In this document: one piece after another, positions 29,990 through 41,655 of the stretch | Position numbering within the stretch: position 1 is the stretch's first letter | How the letters are laid out: the number at the start of each line of letters is the position of its first letter | Assembly: GCA_022592445.1 (NCBI GenBank) | Contig: JABYQR010000205.1 | Location: 18,439-82,438 of the forward strand | Direction: 5' to 3' | Source: Cytidiella melzeri | Lineage: Eukaryota > Basidiomycota > Agaricomycetes > Polyporales > Irpicaceae | Length of the DNA stretch: 64,000 bases | The notes under the pieces: generated by a model | The model's database searches: none | Told to the model about the DNA's origin: nothing | What the model saw: only the letters and a program-made list of their open reading frames with translations | Position numbers and translations under genes: made by a program

Positions 29990-30109
29990 GGTAAGGAGAG
30001 AAAGTGCGCGTTGTTTGTGGCAAGAGTTTACTCTTGCAGCGCCAATTGCAAACCGTTGTATGAAACGGTCTTTGAGACCACCACCACTACCACCACCACC
30101 GCTGCACCC
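29990..30109. promoter_or_regulatory. compact bidirectional promoter of LSM5 and bS16m
   Basis: Only 120 bp separate the two start codons, so both promoters and 5' leaders share it. It contains a run of CCACCACTACC-type repeats just before the plus-strand ATG; no TATA box. Confidence 0.6.
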
Positions 30110-30499
30110 ATGGCCGTCCGCATCCGTCTCGCCATGCACGGCTACAGACACAACCGTATCTTCCACATGGTCGCTATTGACCACGAAGCACGCCGGAACG
30201 CGAAACCAATCGAGACACTCGCTGTCTTCGACCCACGCGTCAAGCTCGGAGAGACGCAGAAGACGGTGCAATGGAGTGTGGACAGGATAAAATACTGGTT
30301 GGAGAAGGGAGCACGGCCGAGTGAGAGCGCGGTGAAGCTGATGACTATGGTATGTGGTCTGCTCAAGCAAGAGTTGGAGGAGAGGGGGAGCTCAACAGTC
30401 CGTGGCTAGGGTGGTATTCTCAAACCTGGCGCACCCGTGCACAAACCTGAGAGGTCTTCCAAAGCCTCGCAGCTCAAGTCCGCACCGGCAGCTTCATGA
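30110..30499 (+). CDS. mitochondrial ribosomal protein bS16m, 109 aa
   Basis: Small-subunit mitoribosome protein. Exons 30110-30349 and 30410-30499. The start VRIRLAMHGYRHNRIF and the WLEKGARPSESAVKL segment are bS16 signatures. Without splicing, the first exon would read into a stop at 30409 with a meaningless end. Removing the 60-nt intron gives MGGILKPGAPVHKPE, the proper family continuation, so the intron is trusted. An Ala/Ser/Lys tail ends the protein. Confidence 0.92.
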
Positions 30500-30664
30500 T
30501 TTCTCCCTAGAATAGTCAACCACGCTACAAGCATGGCATCGACTATGGATTCAAAATCGAGGAAATGCTAGGCTCTGTCAAGTATTCCCCAAACAGTCCC
30601 CCTACACATCACACCTATCCTAGACGATACCGCAGCATCTACAGTGTATTATTTCTTAATCTCG

Positions 30665-31566
30665 CTATGACCTCTCAAGTATCGCTGCAACGTCGTCGTG
30701 CTCCGCAACCCGTGCCAACTCGAGCGCAGTGAAGTCGTCTTCATCCTACGGGGCCTGGTCAGTGTCAGCCTTGAATGCCACATACAATGGGGGCGCACTC
30801 TGATGCTGGTGTCTGCGCCGGCACTGAGCAACGCTTCTACCACCGCTCCGTGTCCTCTGTCACTCGCAAGATGCAAGGGAGTGTATCCCTGAGGAATCCA
30901 ATCAAATATCCCTCGCACCTACTAGCGAATAGTTACTCACATATTCGTCCTTTGCATTCACGTTGATACTAGGGTGGCTGCTCATAAATGCTTTCAGGCC
31001 CTCGACATCGCCTGTCCGCGCGAGACTGTGCAACGACGTTTCCTCCTGCTCCGTCTGACCAACAACAGTCATTGTGCTTACAGCGTTGCCCATTCCTCCT
31101 CCACCCCCGCCGGATTTTTTTGTGCTCGGTGAATCGTCGTCGTCCCAAACACCTTCCTCGTCCGCATCTCCTGATTGTGAAGCCTGGCTTGTTTCTGCCG
31201 CTGCCACCGCAGCCTCCCCTGCACCTTCCTTCCAGCCCAGCTCCTTTGCAATATCCAGATATCGCCGTTCTGCTTCACCCGTGCGATTATCTGCGTATGA
31301 CTTTCCTGCTGAACTCCATGCGTCCCATTTCGCTCGACCCGCAAAGTCAAATATTCCTGGGCGAGAGGTTGCCGGTGTTGGGGATACGGTCAGATATTTG
31401 TAGAGACCGTAGAGCTATCATCCATGCATGATGAGTACAAGAAAGCAACATGGGCGGGACTGTAGACCTCCAACTTGATTGTGTTTGAGACGTTAGCAAG
31501 AGCACTTGCGTTGGACAGGTAAGCAGCAGCGTCGCGAAATTCAGGGGATGGTTCATAGGCTGGCAT
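30665..31566 (-). CDS. acyl-CoA-binding protein with ankyrin repeats (ACBD6-like), 247 aa
   Basis: Binds long-chain acyl-CoA; human ACBD6 has the same layout and stimulates protein N-myristoylation. Exons in transcript order: 31566-31468, 31414-30941, 30888-30799, 30745-30665. The ACB domain spans about residues 8-95, with KLELYGLYKYLTVS, KWDAWSSAGKSYADN and YLDIAKELGW. A Gly/Asp/Ser-rich linker follows. Two to three ankyrin repeats lie at the C-terminus (TSLHSLARTGDVEGLKAF, YTPLHLASDRGHGAVVEALL, TALELARVAEHDDVAAIL). No membrane segment is seen, so it should be soluble. Confidence 0.92.
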
Positions 31567-31717
31567 GATCACGGTGCAAGTCAAAGACGACGAGTGCTGA
31601 GCATGCATGGCAGCACACCGGCGCGTATTGATGCCCTTCCCTCACGCGACGGGATTGCATGTTATGGAGAATGCGTTTCCCTCCGTTTAAACCAATGATT
31701 AGCTGTAATTATGTCTA

Positions 31718-32621
31718 CTATCTACTGCGAGAGCCCTGTGTATCGGGTTCCACCAAACTGCCTTGCAGTCCGCCCATCTGCTGGCATATTTTCATAGCGT
31801 GTCCGTGGAACGCGTCGTGCAATCCGTCATGTCGGCCTGGCAAAAGAATGTGAGGTAGGAGTCGTGTATGGAAGAGGCGATGTGACACTGTTCCGCCCTG
31901 ATAACATGAGAGTCAGTTATCGAAACCAACGCGTACTGGGAGTAGAGGGCGAGGAGTAAAGCGCGGTGTAGACGTACAAACTGATGAAACACGCCTCCAA
32001 CTACTGCCTCCACCGCCGTTCCAGCTACCTTGTACAAGCCAATACTCCGCGACACGTCTCGTCCCAGCCTCAGCGCGTTCCGCGGATCTATCTTCTCGTC
32101 TAAGCTAACGGGTCTCCACTTCATCACAGAGGGTATACCCCATTTTGGGCCTACAAACTCTCCCAGGAGGTAGGTGTTCAATGTCTTCTCAGCAACTTGT
32201 TCATAGTCAAATCCTGCTGTCATGTCCGGATTCGAGTGAAGGAACATCATTAGGTAGGAATTGAGCACACGACGACCTGTTCCGAGTGCGGGTCAGTTGC
32301 TGGTTCTTGTACGCTGTACGAAAAATGGGCGTTACCAATGAAGCTGAGTCGTGTGTTGCTAGAGATTATAGCGTGCTTGTGACTTTGATGTGTTAATATC
32401 CTCGCGGCGAGTGCAGGAGGGAACTGTAGCGGTGAAAAGGTGCGATTGAGGTGAGCAGCCAGGTCAGGTAGGTCCGGGAGATGTGCCAGAATCTTTGCTT
32501 GGGGGTGAGACGACTCTCCATTCTGCTGAGCTGGCGGCAGCTGGGCCGTGGAATATGAGCAAGCTGTGCGGGGTCGGTGCTCATGTACAGCGGCTGCTCG
32601 CTGGAAGTTTAGTCCTGTCAT
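31718..32621 (-). CDS. mitochondrial ribosomal protein mL44 (yeast MrpL3 type), 254 aa
   Basis: Large-subunit mitoribosome protein with a catalytically inactive RNase III fold. Exons in transcript order: 32621-32336, 32276-31978, 31897-31718. The N-terminus is basic and Ser/Thr-rich, as for mitochondrial import. The RNase III-like part shows NTRLSFIGRRVLNSYL and VAGTAVEAVVGGVFHQFGG, followed by HRLFHTRLLPHIL. The acidic catalytic residues of active RNase III are not evident. It ends with a short C-terminal extension. Three introns' worth of consistent frames support the model. The start is the first in-frame ATG; an earlier ATG nearby is out of frame. Confidence 0.88.
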
Positions 32622-33031
32622 CCATGATTAGAGATATAGCAGCTGATGCCCTGCACGCCGTACATACCCGACACCGCTGTACGAGTGTGTTTATAGACCA
32701 CATTGGATGCCACACGCCAGCGAGCGAGAGCCTTCGACATTGACGAAGAGGATGGTGAAGTCAAGGACTGGCGCCCGTCTACACCCTCACAAAATATCCT
32801 GCACGTGACCACGCCGCAAAGTACGCGGCGGGCCTCTGAGGGTGGCAGCCATTGACTTGAGCTGTTGCCGGTACGTGTACGTTTATCGAAGTGTGCATGG
32901 TGCGATAAACAGACAGACGTGGGCCAAATCCCGTGTTCGCACAGCAGAGGTAGGCAAACATGTGCACAGTGGTATGTATATCTAGGAAATAAAGGCAAAG
33001 CGCGACTAAATTACGTGTAGTGGTGCTACAT
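32622..33031. other. intergenic between mL44 and succinyl-CoA ligase
   Basis: Upstream region of mL44 and 3' flank of the ligase gene. Antisense ORFs have no recognisable features. Confidence 0.45.
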
Positions 33032-34410
33032 CTAAACGAGGCCAGCCTGCTGCATAGCCTAAGCCAGAACGTCAGGAAAGAGGGGTTGGATATGGGTCTG
33101 ACTGGACATACCTTCAGCATGGCAGCACCAATCTTCGCGGGACTGTCAGTAACAACGACACCAGCCTTCTCCAAGGCAGCCACTTTGTCTGATGCAGCAC
33201 CTGCAGGAGATATCGCGAGTGAGTAGAATTTGGAGGAACAAGAGACTCATGCACGAACCTTTTCCACCAGAAATAATAGCTCCAGCGTGACCCATACGAC
33301 GGCCAGGGGGCGCTGTGCGACCCGCGATAAAGCCGACAACAGGTTTGGGATTCGCCCTGGTCTTGTTGTACTTCTCTAGATATTCGGCAGCCTCCTCCTC
33401 CATTGATCCACCAATCTCACCAATAATGACAATACCTAAAGACTGCGTTGGGGAGGCACTGTTTGCGAAAAAGTCGTTTCACTCACCTTCAGTGTTAGGG
33501 TCATCCAAGAACAGCTTGATCACATCCAAGTGCTTCGTGCCAGGGAAAGGATCCCCACCAATACCCACGCAAAGCGACTGGCCAAGACCGACGTCTGTGG
33601 TTTGTGCCACGGCTTCATATGTCAAGGTACCCGAGCGGGACACAATGCCGATCTTGCCAGGCCTGTGGATGTGTCCGGGTTGGATGCCCATTTTGCAACC
33701 AAGAGGGTTGATGATACCAGGACAGTTGGGCCCGACAAGACGAGATTTCGATTGACTTTTCAGCGCGTTCATGACCTAAAATTATCTTAGTTCTAGTTAA
33801 TATTAGAGCGTGTTCAGTGTGGTGACGCACCTTGATCTCATCTTGCTGAGGGATTCCCTCCGTAATGCAGACGATCAACCCAATCTCGTTCTCAATAGCC
33901 TCCAGGATAGCATCAGCGGCGGTAGGTGGAGGAACGTAGAGGACAGTCGCGTCAGGCTGGACCTCGCGCACAGCCTGAATTTCCTTGATTTAGTGACAGT
34001 TGCGGGCTGGATAAAACATACAACGCACGTCCTTCACGGAACCGAAGATGGGCAGACCCAAGTGCGTTTGGCCAGCCTTCTTGGGCGAGACACCGCCGAC
34101 CATGTTGGTGCCATACGCGAGAGCCTCTCTGACGTGGAAAGTACCCTAGCGCATACGTTTTGAATTTCGGGGGAAGAGAAAGAGGATACAGCGGAACATA
34201 CGGTCTTTCCAGTCAATCCTTGACACAACACCTTCGTGTCTTTGTGAATGAGGAGATTCTTTATTGTATCTTCGTAGCTCTGGCGGGCCGCAGATTTCGA
34301 GAAGGTCCGACGTCCAGCTGTAAATACACAACGTTAGAGCAGTTTTCACGAGGAGCAAGTATGCAATATCTACCGGCGGACGTCAGGGAGTGTCCAGCGC
34401 GACGCAACAT
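33032..34410 (-). CDS. LSC1: succinyl-CoA ligase alpha subunit, mitochondrial, 331 aa
   Basis: TCA cycle enzyme converting succinyl-CoA to succinate with formation of ATP or GTP. Exons in transcript order: 34410-34374, 34317-34202, 34145-34029, 33974-33831, 33775-33487, 33435-33259, 33200-33112, 33058-33032. A mitochondrial presequence ([18 protein letters not shown]) starts the protein. The CoA-binding fold has [12 protein letters not shown] and [14 protein letters not shown]; the ligase part has [33 protein letters not shown] and [13 protein letters not shown], where His is the phosphorylated catalytic residue. Length is normal. Confidence 0.97.
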
Positions 34411-34623
34411 ATGTAGAGAGTGTACTAAGCGGTGGTGACGAAGAGAGACGGAGCGGAAAGATGGATACAACGGCGAGCGCAACAACTCGCGTTAGCACAT
34501 GCGTCGGTCGTTCCCGATTAGGCGCACATATTTTAACCGTGAATTCGATGCATATTCGTAGCTCGAAGATACAGCTATCATAATTGTGCTACCAATACAA
34601 CGTTTGTGTCTACTCCATGCTCT

Positions 34624-37600
34624 TTAATTATCCATAGGTCCCACCCGCCTGCGGTCGCGAGCCTTCCTCGACGCGCGATGCAGTGTCAAAATCGCGTACT
34701 TCACCTTGTCGTAGTCTTTCGCGTTGAGAGATCTGCGGCCGTCTCAGTGAATCGCCAAAACATCCCAAACAATCAAAACAGCTCACTGTGTGACGTCCTC
34801 CATGAATGCCTGCTTGGCCTGGTCTGGTGTTGTCGTTGAGGGTAGCTGTTGCAGCACAGGTGGCAGCCAAGTCAATAGCGGTGAGGGCCAGAGCTTCGCA
34901 AGTACGCGGAAAATGGTGATAACAGATGACGCGGCATCGCTAGGGAAATCTCCGACGAGTCCAGTCAGCAAGAGGCCTGTCAGGTCCATGCCTTCCTTCT
35001 CGACGACTGGTTTGATAGCGGCGGCGTACGTAGGGAACTTCGAAGGCGGAACTGCTGGAGGATCCAGGGAGTCATGGGTGATGATGTCACGAATGAAGTC
35101 TAAGGCTGTGAAAACGATATCAGACTGAATGAGAGTGAAGCCCGCCATGGCAGCACGGAAGGTCACTGGGAAAGCTGGTGATGGGAAGAGTATATCGGGT
35201 GCATGGTCGATCAACTGCTGAGCCATTCGCAAGTAATCCTCCATGACTACGACAAAGGAGAATCAGCAGAGCACACGGCAAGTGATGACCACACTTACCA
35301 TCGGGAATCTGTGACGGTGGTGTGACTTGCAGGATGGTCACCAACTTCGTAGAGGTTTGCTCGAACGCCTGCTTGAACGAGTTGCGCAAAGCTGGGTTTT
35401 CTTCAGTGCCGAAACGACCAAATATTTTACCAATGATCCACAGGTAGCTGGCGAAACCGGTAGACTCGAACGCTGTGGCCATCCTCCGCAGAACGGCAGG
35501 TACGACAGGGAGCGCAGTTATCCCGAAGAAATTGACACCGAGACGTATGACTCGGGTGACACGGTCACAGACTTCAAAGTCCGAGCCATACTTCGCAATC
35601 AAGGGATCGAATATTGCCCATGCTTCCGGGCAGCTGTTCTGGCATGTAGCTGGCAACTGGTCTCCGAACGTGTCGATAACACCTAACATCACCTCGAGAG
35701 TTTCCAACGCATCTACGTTTTCCGATGAATAACCAGTGAAGATGATTAGTAGGAAAGATGAAGTACCTGACGCCGCCTTCAATTCTTCCTTCGTTGCCGT
35801 TGTGGGTTTGTTTGCAGTTGCATGAACGAGCTGGAGTATGTCTAAAGCGAACTCTCGCAGCGACCTTGCAGCATGTTCCATGGGCATAGCGGAGATCACA
35901 AAGGCGATAGCTTCGTAAACCTGAACTCTATCATCTTGTACCAGCTTTGCTCCCATCGACGCAAGGAATTGATGAAGTTGCGGCAAGAACTCCACCAGAT
36001 GCTGAAAGAAGTTTGAGTGTCAGAGCTGAAGGTACGTAAGGGTATCCTGCACTAACCTGCTTGCAGTCTTGACAGAGGTATTTCAATGCCTGTCCCGCAG
36101 CCGCATTCACTTCCGAATCAGAATCTTCAAACCCGGACGATATGAAGTTCAATTGACTGGGAATGTACGACGGGTGCTTGTTCATCCATTCGGTGTAGCG
36201 GGATATGATCAGCAGCGATGCATATCGTACCCTCGGATGAGCCGGTAGCTTAGGGATGAGATCCATAATTTTAGGGACAGCATGATCATCGTTGGGATCG
36301 ACCTCCGCGCCCATAGACCGCATAGAGAACAGCGGGGCTTCAATTTCCTGCCAAGAGATACTCGGGCCTCGAGTCATGGCTGTAGTAATCAACTCGTATG
36401 CAGCGAGTAAGCACACGTCGGTACCAAGCACATAGCAGCAATCCTTCAAGGTATCTCCCATGACGTGACGGAAAGAACGGAAGTTCTCTGCCTCTTGTCC
36501 AGCGACAGTGGTGATCTCTGGAGGGAAATGAAGGTGTCGGATTATGACCGTCATCAACGCTTTGTATGCGTCTGATAGAAGCGGTGGGACAGAAGATCGC
36601 TTGCCAATGCTTTGAGCGAGACGCATCCAGAACGGGAAGGTTATGGGAACGATATCAAGATCGGGGTAGGCAGAGCATTCACCGATAGCCTCTACAATCG
36701 GGTAGAATGTCTCGGTGTGGTGTAAGAGGAGACTGCGATACATTTCTCCCGCCTCCGTGAAGATACGAGCGAGACCTCGAATTTTGTCCGGATCTTCTTT
36801 CCATTCGGTGAGTCTAGGTTTGAGAGAAATAACTCTCGGAACGATGACTTCTATCACGGGCATGTTGTCTTCAATCTCTTGAGTCTCGTGAATGAGGTCG
36901 CAGATGACAGTCACTGCCGCCTCGAATAGATCCTCAGAAGCTAATGCTTCAAACGCATAAGTCAAGAGTGGCGTCTTAGCCAAGGACATGGCTGTAACCT
37001 CTCCCGACGCCAGCCAGCTGCTCAAGCAGTTGAATACCTGTGTTTGTACAGCATATGTCGCCCCTAACAATATATCAGCTTAGATGTAAGCCGGCGCCGT
37101 ATACGGGACATACCAGGTGCCTGCAAATACATAGACAATAGCTCGATGATCGTTTCCGCATTTGACGTCAAAAGAACGGCCTCCCTTTCACGGTATTCTT
37201 CATCCTTCAACAAAATGGTGAGTGGCACACAAAAGAAAACGAAAGCCAGCAGCACTCACGGTAACAGGTATTTTCGTGTTCGAAGTCAACTCTTCCGGCA
37301 ATATAGTAAGGAATTGCAACAAAGCAGGGACAGTGGCAGGAATTCGTCCAAACGAATCCACAAGATCCTGAACAGGGTTTTCCCATGCAGGCACCTGCAA
37401 TGCTAGGCACGATATCGCAAGACATAGCTGGACCATGATCGTTCTGGGTCCGCTGTGATATCTCTCGAGAGCGGTCACGAGAGTATCGCGTAATGCAAGT
37501 AGATTGGCACTGTCCACCTGGTGAAGATCATAGGTGACCTGGAAGTCGAGGGGGAGAGAAGATCAATCTGCGCACATCCCATGCCGCCGAGCCCGTTACG

Positions 37601-37879
37601 AACCTTTGTGCGGAAAGTCTGTGCAGCAAAAAGCTTTGCTGCTACTGGTGTTTCAGGGGATAGTAGCAGGACATTGCAAGTAGACCATGCCTCAGGCTGG
37701 AAGAACGCGAGAGTTGAAGGTCAGAGTTGCGGTCGGCAGGTGGGACCAGAAGGCGAAACGGTATTTACTGAGTGCTGGAATTCCTGAAGCCATGCGTTGG
37801 CACGTTCGAGCGAGGCCTTGTCTGGTGCTCTGCCAAAGACCTCCAGAGCACTGAGAACAGCGTCGACGGTCGTCGCCAT
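34624..37879 (-). CDS. MTR10: importin-beta family nuclear transport receptor, transportin-3/Mtr10 type, 932 aa
   Basis: Family members import SR-type RNA-binding proteins into the nucleus. Exons in transcript order: 37879-37769, 37696-37604, 37538-37260, 37204-37114, 37063-36057, 36001-35767, 35712-35299, 35246-34787, 34732-34624. The N-terminus resembles exportin-1/importin-beta-like repeats (ALEVFGRAPDKASLERANAWLQEFQ; AAKLFAAQTFRTKV), and helical HEAT repeats fill the rest. It ends with an Arg-rich helix (LTLHRASRKARDRRR) typical of this receptor. Length and the opening layout fit Mtr10/TNPO3; assignment to importin-13 is less likely given the C-terminus. Confidence 0.88.
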
Positions 37880-38280
37880 ATTGTGCAGAGTTTAGTGGGT
37901 TTGAGAAAGAAATGGATGAGAGCAAAGCCAAGTTGGCATAGGCGCCAAGCACATCCTCATCACTTCTGTTTGTGGATGTTGACAACGCATTGGGTATGGT
38001 GTAAAATTCGTGCCAACGTAAACATAAGAGCATTCCGCAATGTTCAGCAAACAAAGAGGAAAGTGTAGAACTGGCTTAAAGAGAAACTATCCGGTATCCA
38101 GGGTAAGGAGCGTGGGTGAGTGTAAAAGAATTAAACTAAACACGATCTCGGTCTTTGCAAAAAGTATACGGTAGCAAGTTACGAAGTGGCGAGAGCACCA
38201 AGACCAGCCAGAATGAATACCATAGGGTTATTACGCGAGAAGAAAGAGCTGAGATCAAGAGAAATGGAAAGAGAGACAGA
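37880..38280. other. intergenic between transportin-3 and septin genes
   Basis: Upstream region of the receptor gene and 3' flank of the septin gene. Nothing recognised. Confidence 0.45.
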
Positions 38281-40002
38281 TCAAGTGCGAAGGAAGCCCT
38301 TCTTCTTGGTTTGCTGCGTTTGTGGTGAGTAAGAACAAACTCTCAAAACTGAAGATAGTGACACTCACGTTGGGCCTGTCTGGTGTCAACGGACGACCAT
38401 TCTCAATGCGCCTCTTCTTGTCTTCAAGATCAAGGCGTTGCTTCTCGAGGGCGTCCTTCATCTCTCGATGTCTCGCATACAACTCCTCTTCAGACTGCTT
38501 GAGCTTGGCCTCCTTCTCCTGTACCTTCTGCTGGAACACCATCTTCATCTCGGCTTCCATCTTGGCAAGCTTAGCCTCATGCATGACACGCTCCTCTTGC
38601 AGACGGCTGGCAGGGCTACGGATGAAATATCAGGTCACTGCTGAGAGTGAGTAATAAGCAACGTACTTGATCTCCTTGAAAACGCTCTGATCTTGGACAA
38701 CGCCCATGCTGACCAGCTTCTCAGAACGCCAGTTCTCATACAAAACATCGTTGGTGTACTCGCGGAGCTCTTCCATGTATGTGCGGACGAGCATCTGGCG
38801 GAGCTTCACGAAGTCGCAATGGTCTTCGTTATCCACCTCCACGACACCCCAAGGGTAGGCACGACCACGGACTTCGCGGCCATCCGGTGTCTTCACCGCG
38901 TGGTCAGAGCCCACGACAGCGAACGGAATCTTGCTGGCAATCTCCTCCGCTTCAGCAAGAGCTTCCTCATCCTCATTCTCATATGTCGGTGCTTGGAAAA
39001 TTTGAATTTGGTGGTGGGCGATATCGGCGAGAATCTAACATGCTATCAGCGATACGGTCATATTGGGTTTGAGAAGGCGACTCACGCGAGCCTTGAACTC
39101 CGCCACCTCCTCATCCGTGAGAGTATCAGCCTTGGCTATGATGGGAATCAAGTTGACCTTGGTGTGCAGTTGACGCATGAATTCCACATCAATATTCTTC
39201 AATCTGGCAGAAACAGTTAGCACGGTTTAGGCCGAGGGCGTAAAAAAAACCACGTACGAGTGACCAGTAGGCTGAATGAAGTAGAGACATGCATGAACAC
39301 GGTTGTCAACGAGTTTCTGCCTATTGACACGATTTTCTTGTTCCAAATAAGAGTCAAAACGGGACTCGATGTTCTCGACTATGGGCTTCCAGCTATACAG
39401 ACGAGTTGAGCATGTCGGCCAAGCCACGTGCACAAAACAACAAACCTAGCCTCGTTGTTAACAAAGTCACCAAAACCTGGCGTGTCGACGACAGTCAGTC
39501 GAAGGCGAACACCATTCTCTTCAATGTCTACAGTTTCATCAAAGTAAGTAAACACGTCAGAGAATTTTACTGCTCGGCTTACCGGCGCTAATACTCTCGA
39601 TAGCGACGGTCTGGGGGCGCTCTGCGCTTGGGGGCAAAGGCTCCTTGGGAGGATAAAGACAAGTGTTGAAAAGAGTGTTAATGAGTGTGGATTTTCCTAG
39701 GCCAGATTCGCCTAGAGAGACGCGAAAACAATGTTAGGAGATGTGAGGTAGCAGAATTCGTGACGACGGTGCGTACCGACAACCATGGTGGTGAACTGGA
39801 AGCCCTTTCGTACGCTCTTCCTGTGCACCTGGTTCGGCAGGTTGGCGAAACCAACGTAGCCCATGAGCTTTTTCCGTATGATAGAAGAAACGGCTGGCTC
39901 GTGGCCTTGCTGGAGGAGGGATGGGCTGGAACCGTTCATCTTGCTTGTGCCGTTGGCTGTAAGCGAGTCGCCGTTGACGGAGGAAACGTACGAGTCTGTC
40001 AT
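38281..40002 (-). CDS. CDC3: septin, Cdc3/AspB type, 445 aa
   Basis: GTP-binding cytoskeletal protein of septin filaments at septa and growth sites. Exons in transcript order: 40002-39777, 39711-39583, 39527-39446, 39392-39258, 39203-39086, 39034-38667, 38615-38369, 38313-38281. A polybasic start region (HRKSVRKGF) precedes the GTPase domain, which has G1 [10 protein letters not shown]3 DTPGFGD and G4 AKAD. The septin unique element (YPWGVVEV ... [10 protein letters not shown]) and a C-terminal coiled coil ([19 protein letters not shown]) follow. The opening [16 protein letters not shown] points to the Cdc3/AspB subgroup. It ends KKKGFLRT. Confidence 0.95.
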
Positions 40003-40675
40003 CTGTGCGTGAGGAGACAGATGAACAAGCAGTGAAAAAAGGACTGGTGAAGAGTAAGTGGCCCTACTTTTACGTCGTCGGGAAGGACGAGAGGTGGGAT
40101 GAGGTTGGGAGACAGAGACCGAGGGCGTTCGCTTTGTTTGCGCCTGCTTGGCAGACTTGGGTGAGGCAACAACAAACGATTCTAAATCTCAAGTTTATTC
40201 CTCCTGCTTCCTGCCTCGATATATAACCACGTATGAACATACCCAAGGAACAACTTGCTCTCGTCCGGAGAGAGGGGGTGTAGGCGAGGTCATCGCCGTC
40301 GAGGTTATCGTTTCGTCTCCCTCCGTCCGTCGGGTCCGGCCTTGATTGCGGTCGAAGCAACTTCAGAGATGAATAACACGCCTTCAGTAGCGTATGGACA
40401 TTCCATTCAATACATGTAGGCTGCTATCTCAGCGAAAAAACCAACTACATGAAAGTGAGTCCTCTATCATGTTACAGCAGGCAGTGTGTCTAAAGATACA
40501 TTCGTTTAGGAGAGATACTGGCAGAACGAGTGTTGGGATTAGAATGAACGATGAAGTAAGTGAATGCATTTCCGGTGGGGGTATGCCCACCGTTCTTCTG
40601 ATCATTGAGCGGCTGGAAGTAATAGAGTCCTTTGAACAACTCACTAAATCGACATTACGCCCGCAACGCACGTCC
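40003..40675. other. intergenic upstream of the septin gene
   Basis: Contains the septin promoter region. A TATA-like atatataac lies near 40,220. No gene recognised; the ORFs on both strands are short and without features. Confidence 0.4.
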
Positions 40676-41290
40676 TCAAGACTGCTCACATTGCCCGACG
40701 TCAATGAGCTCGTGGAATATTTGTTCTAGCGTCGTCTCGTCCACGTCTGGTTCCTCGAAGCTGTCTTTGGAGCCCCACCAGCCCTGGTCTGGTGTTGTTC
40801 TGCAACCTGTGGGGGTGGGGCGCGGAGGCCTGATCTCGTAGCGACCTCCCAAGTCCGTGAAGGAGTAGGCCGGTTGCCCCTCTGCCATGAACAACCTTCG
40901 CGCATCCAAGCCTTGAGTTTGGTCCCTGGACCCCTCTCCATGCGCCTCTCGACGAGCATCGTATTCTGCGCCCACTCCCAGGCTGCAAACGTCACCTCTG
41001 AAGACGTAAGCCGAGTCGTTGTGGCCCAGCGCGAAGGATGGTTCGCCAGACCAGTTGTAGATGGTGGTTCCCACAGACGGTAGGTATTTGTGGCCAGGCT
41101 GTGGTGTCTGTGTCGGCAGGACGGCCACGAACTTGCCCTTCTCCATACGGAAAAGGCGCACTTCTTTCATGAACGCTTCCCATCCAAGCTTCGAGGATTC
41201 CTCAGCCTCTTCTAAGTCAGGCTGAGTACGGAGATGGCGATCCATCAAGCCAGCTGTGGATTGTTTTAGGGGTGTGGTGTGGGCAGACAT
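40676..41290 (-). CDS. unrecognised protein, 204 aa, single exon
   Basis: A clean open frame with an ATG at 41288-41290 and stop at 40676-40678. The sequence has mixed, ordered-looking composition: an acidic helix near residue 28 (DLEEAEESSK), beta-like stretches (KFVAVLPTQTPQ, TTIYNWSGEPSF) and an acidic C-terminus (EEPDVDETTLEQIFHEL). There is no signal peptide, membrane segment or known domain. Its independence from the nitrilase and septin genes is assumed from spacing. No intron is needed, which is unusual among its neighbours. Confidence 0.55.
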   Translation of the reverse strand: MSAHTTPLKQSTAGLMDRHLRTQPDLEEAEESSKLGWEAFMKEVRLFRMEKGKFVAVLPTQTPQPGHKYLPSVGTTIYNWSGEPSFALGHNDSAYVFRGDVCSLGVGAEYDARREAHGEGSRDQTQGLDARRLFMAEGQPAYSFTDLGGRYEIRPPRPTPTGCRTTPDQGWWGSKDSFEEPDVDETTLEQIFHELIDVGQCEQS

Positions 41291-41655
41291 CGTCGACGAG
41301 GAAGAGGACTAGGAAGGCAAGGTTGTGTGGACGAGCAGAACAGGCAAACCAGGGGTATGTGTTGTCTAAACCAGTTAGAGATGCATGTCAACGTCGTAGA
41401 GAGTGATTACAGAAGCATAAGGAGAGGAATTGCAGTTCTTTGACGACGGCCAGAGGTCATGGTGGCCAATTTGCTAGAGAAGCCACACTTTATGGCTGGC
41501 AGGTCCTTTCAACACGGGGAAAATATATGGGACAAAGGATTGCTTTGACTTCACCACCACTGCTCCCAGTGGCACAAGCCTTGGGCCAGCCAACACGCTG
41601 TTGTGGCTTTGTCTACGTGCAACGTTTGTGCGATTATCCACATGGCCCAACCCGC
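41291..41655. other. intergenic between unknown gene and nitrilase
   Basis: Upstream region of the unknown gene and 3' flank of the nitrilase gene. Nothing recognised. Confidence 0.4.

Noticed and set aside
30110..30409. bS16m read as a single exon ending at 30409
   Set aside because: The unspliced tail lacks family features, while splicing 30350-30409 gives GGILKPGAPVHKPE.
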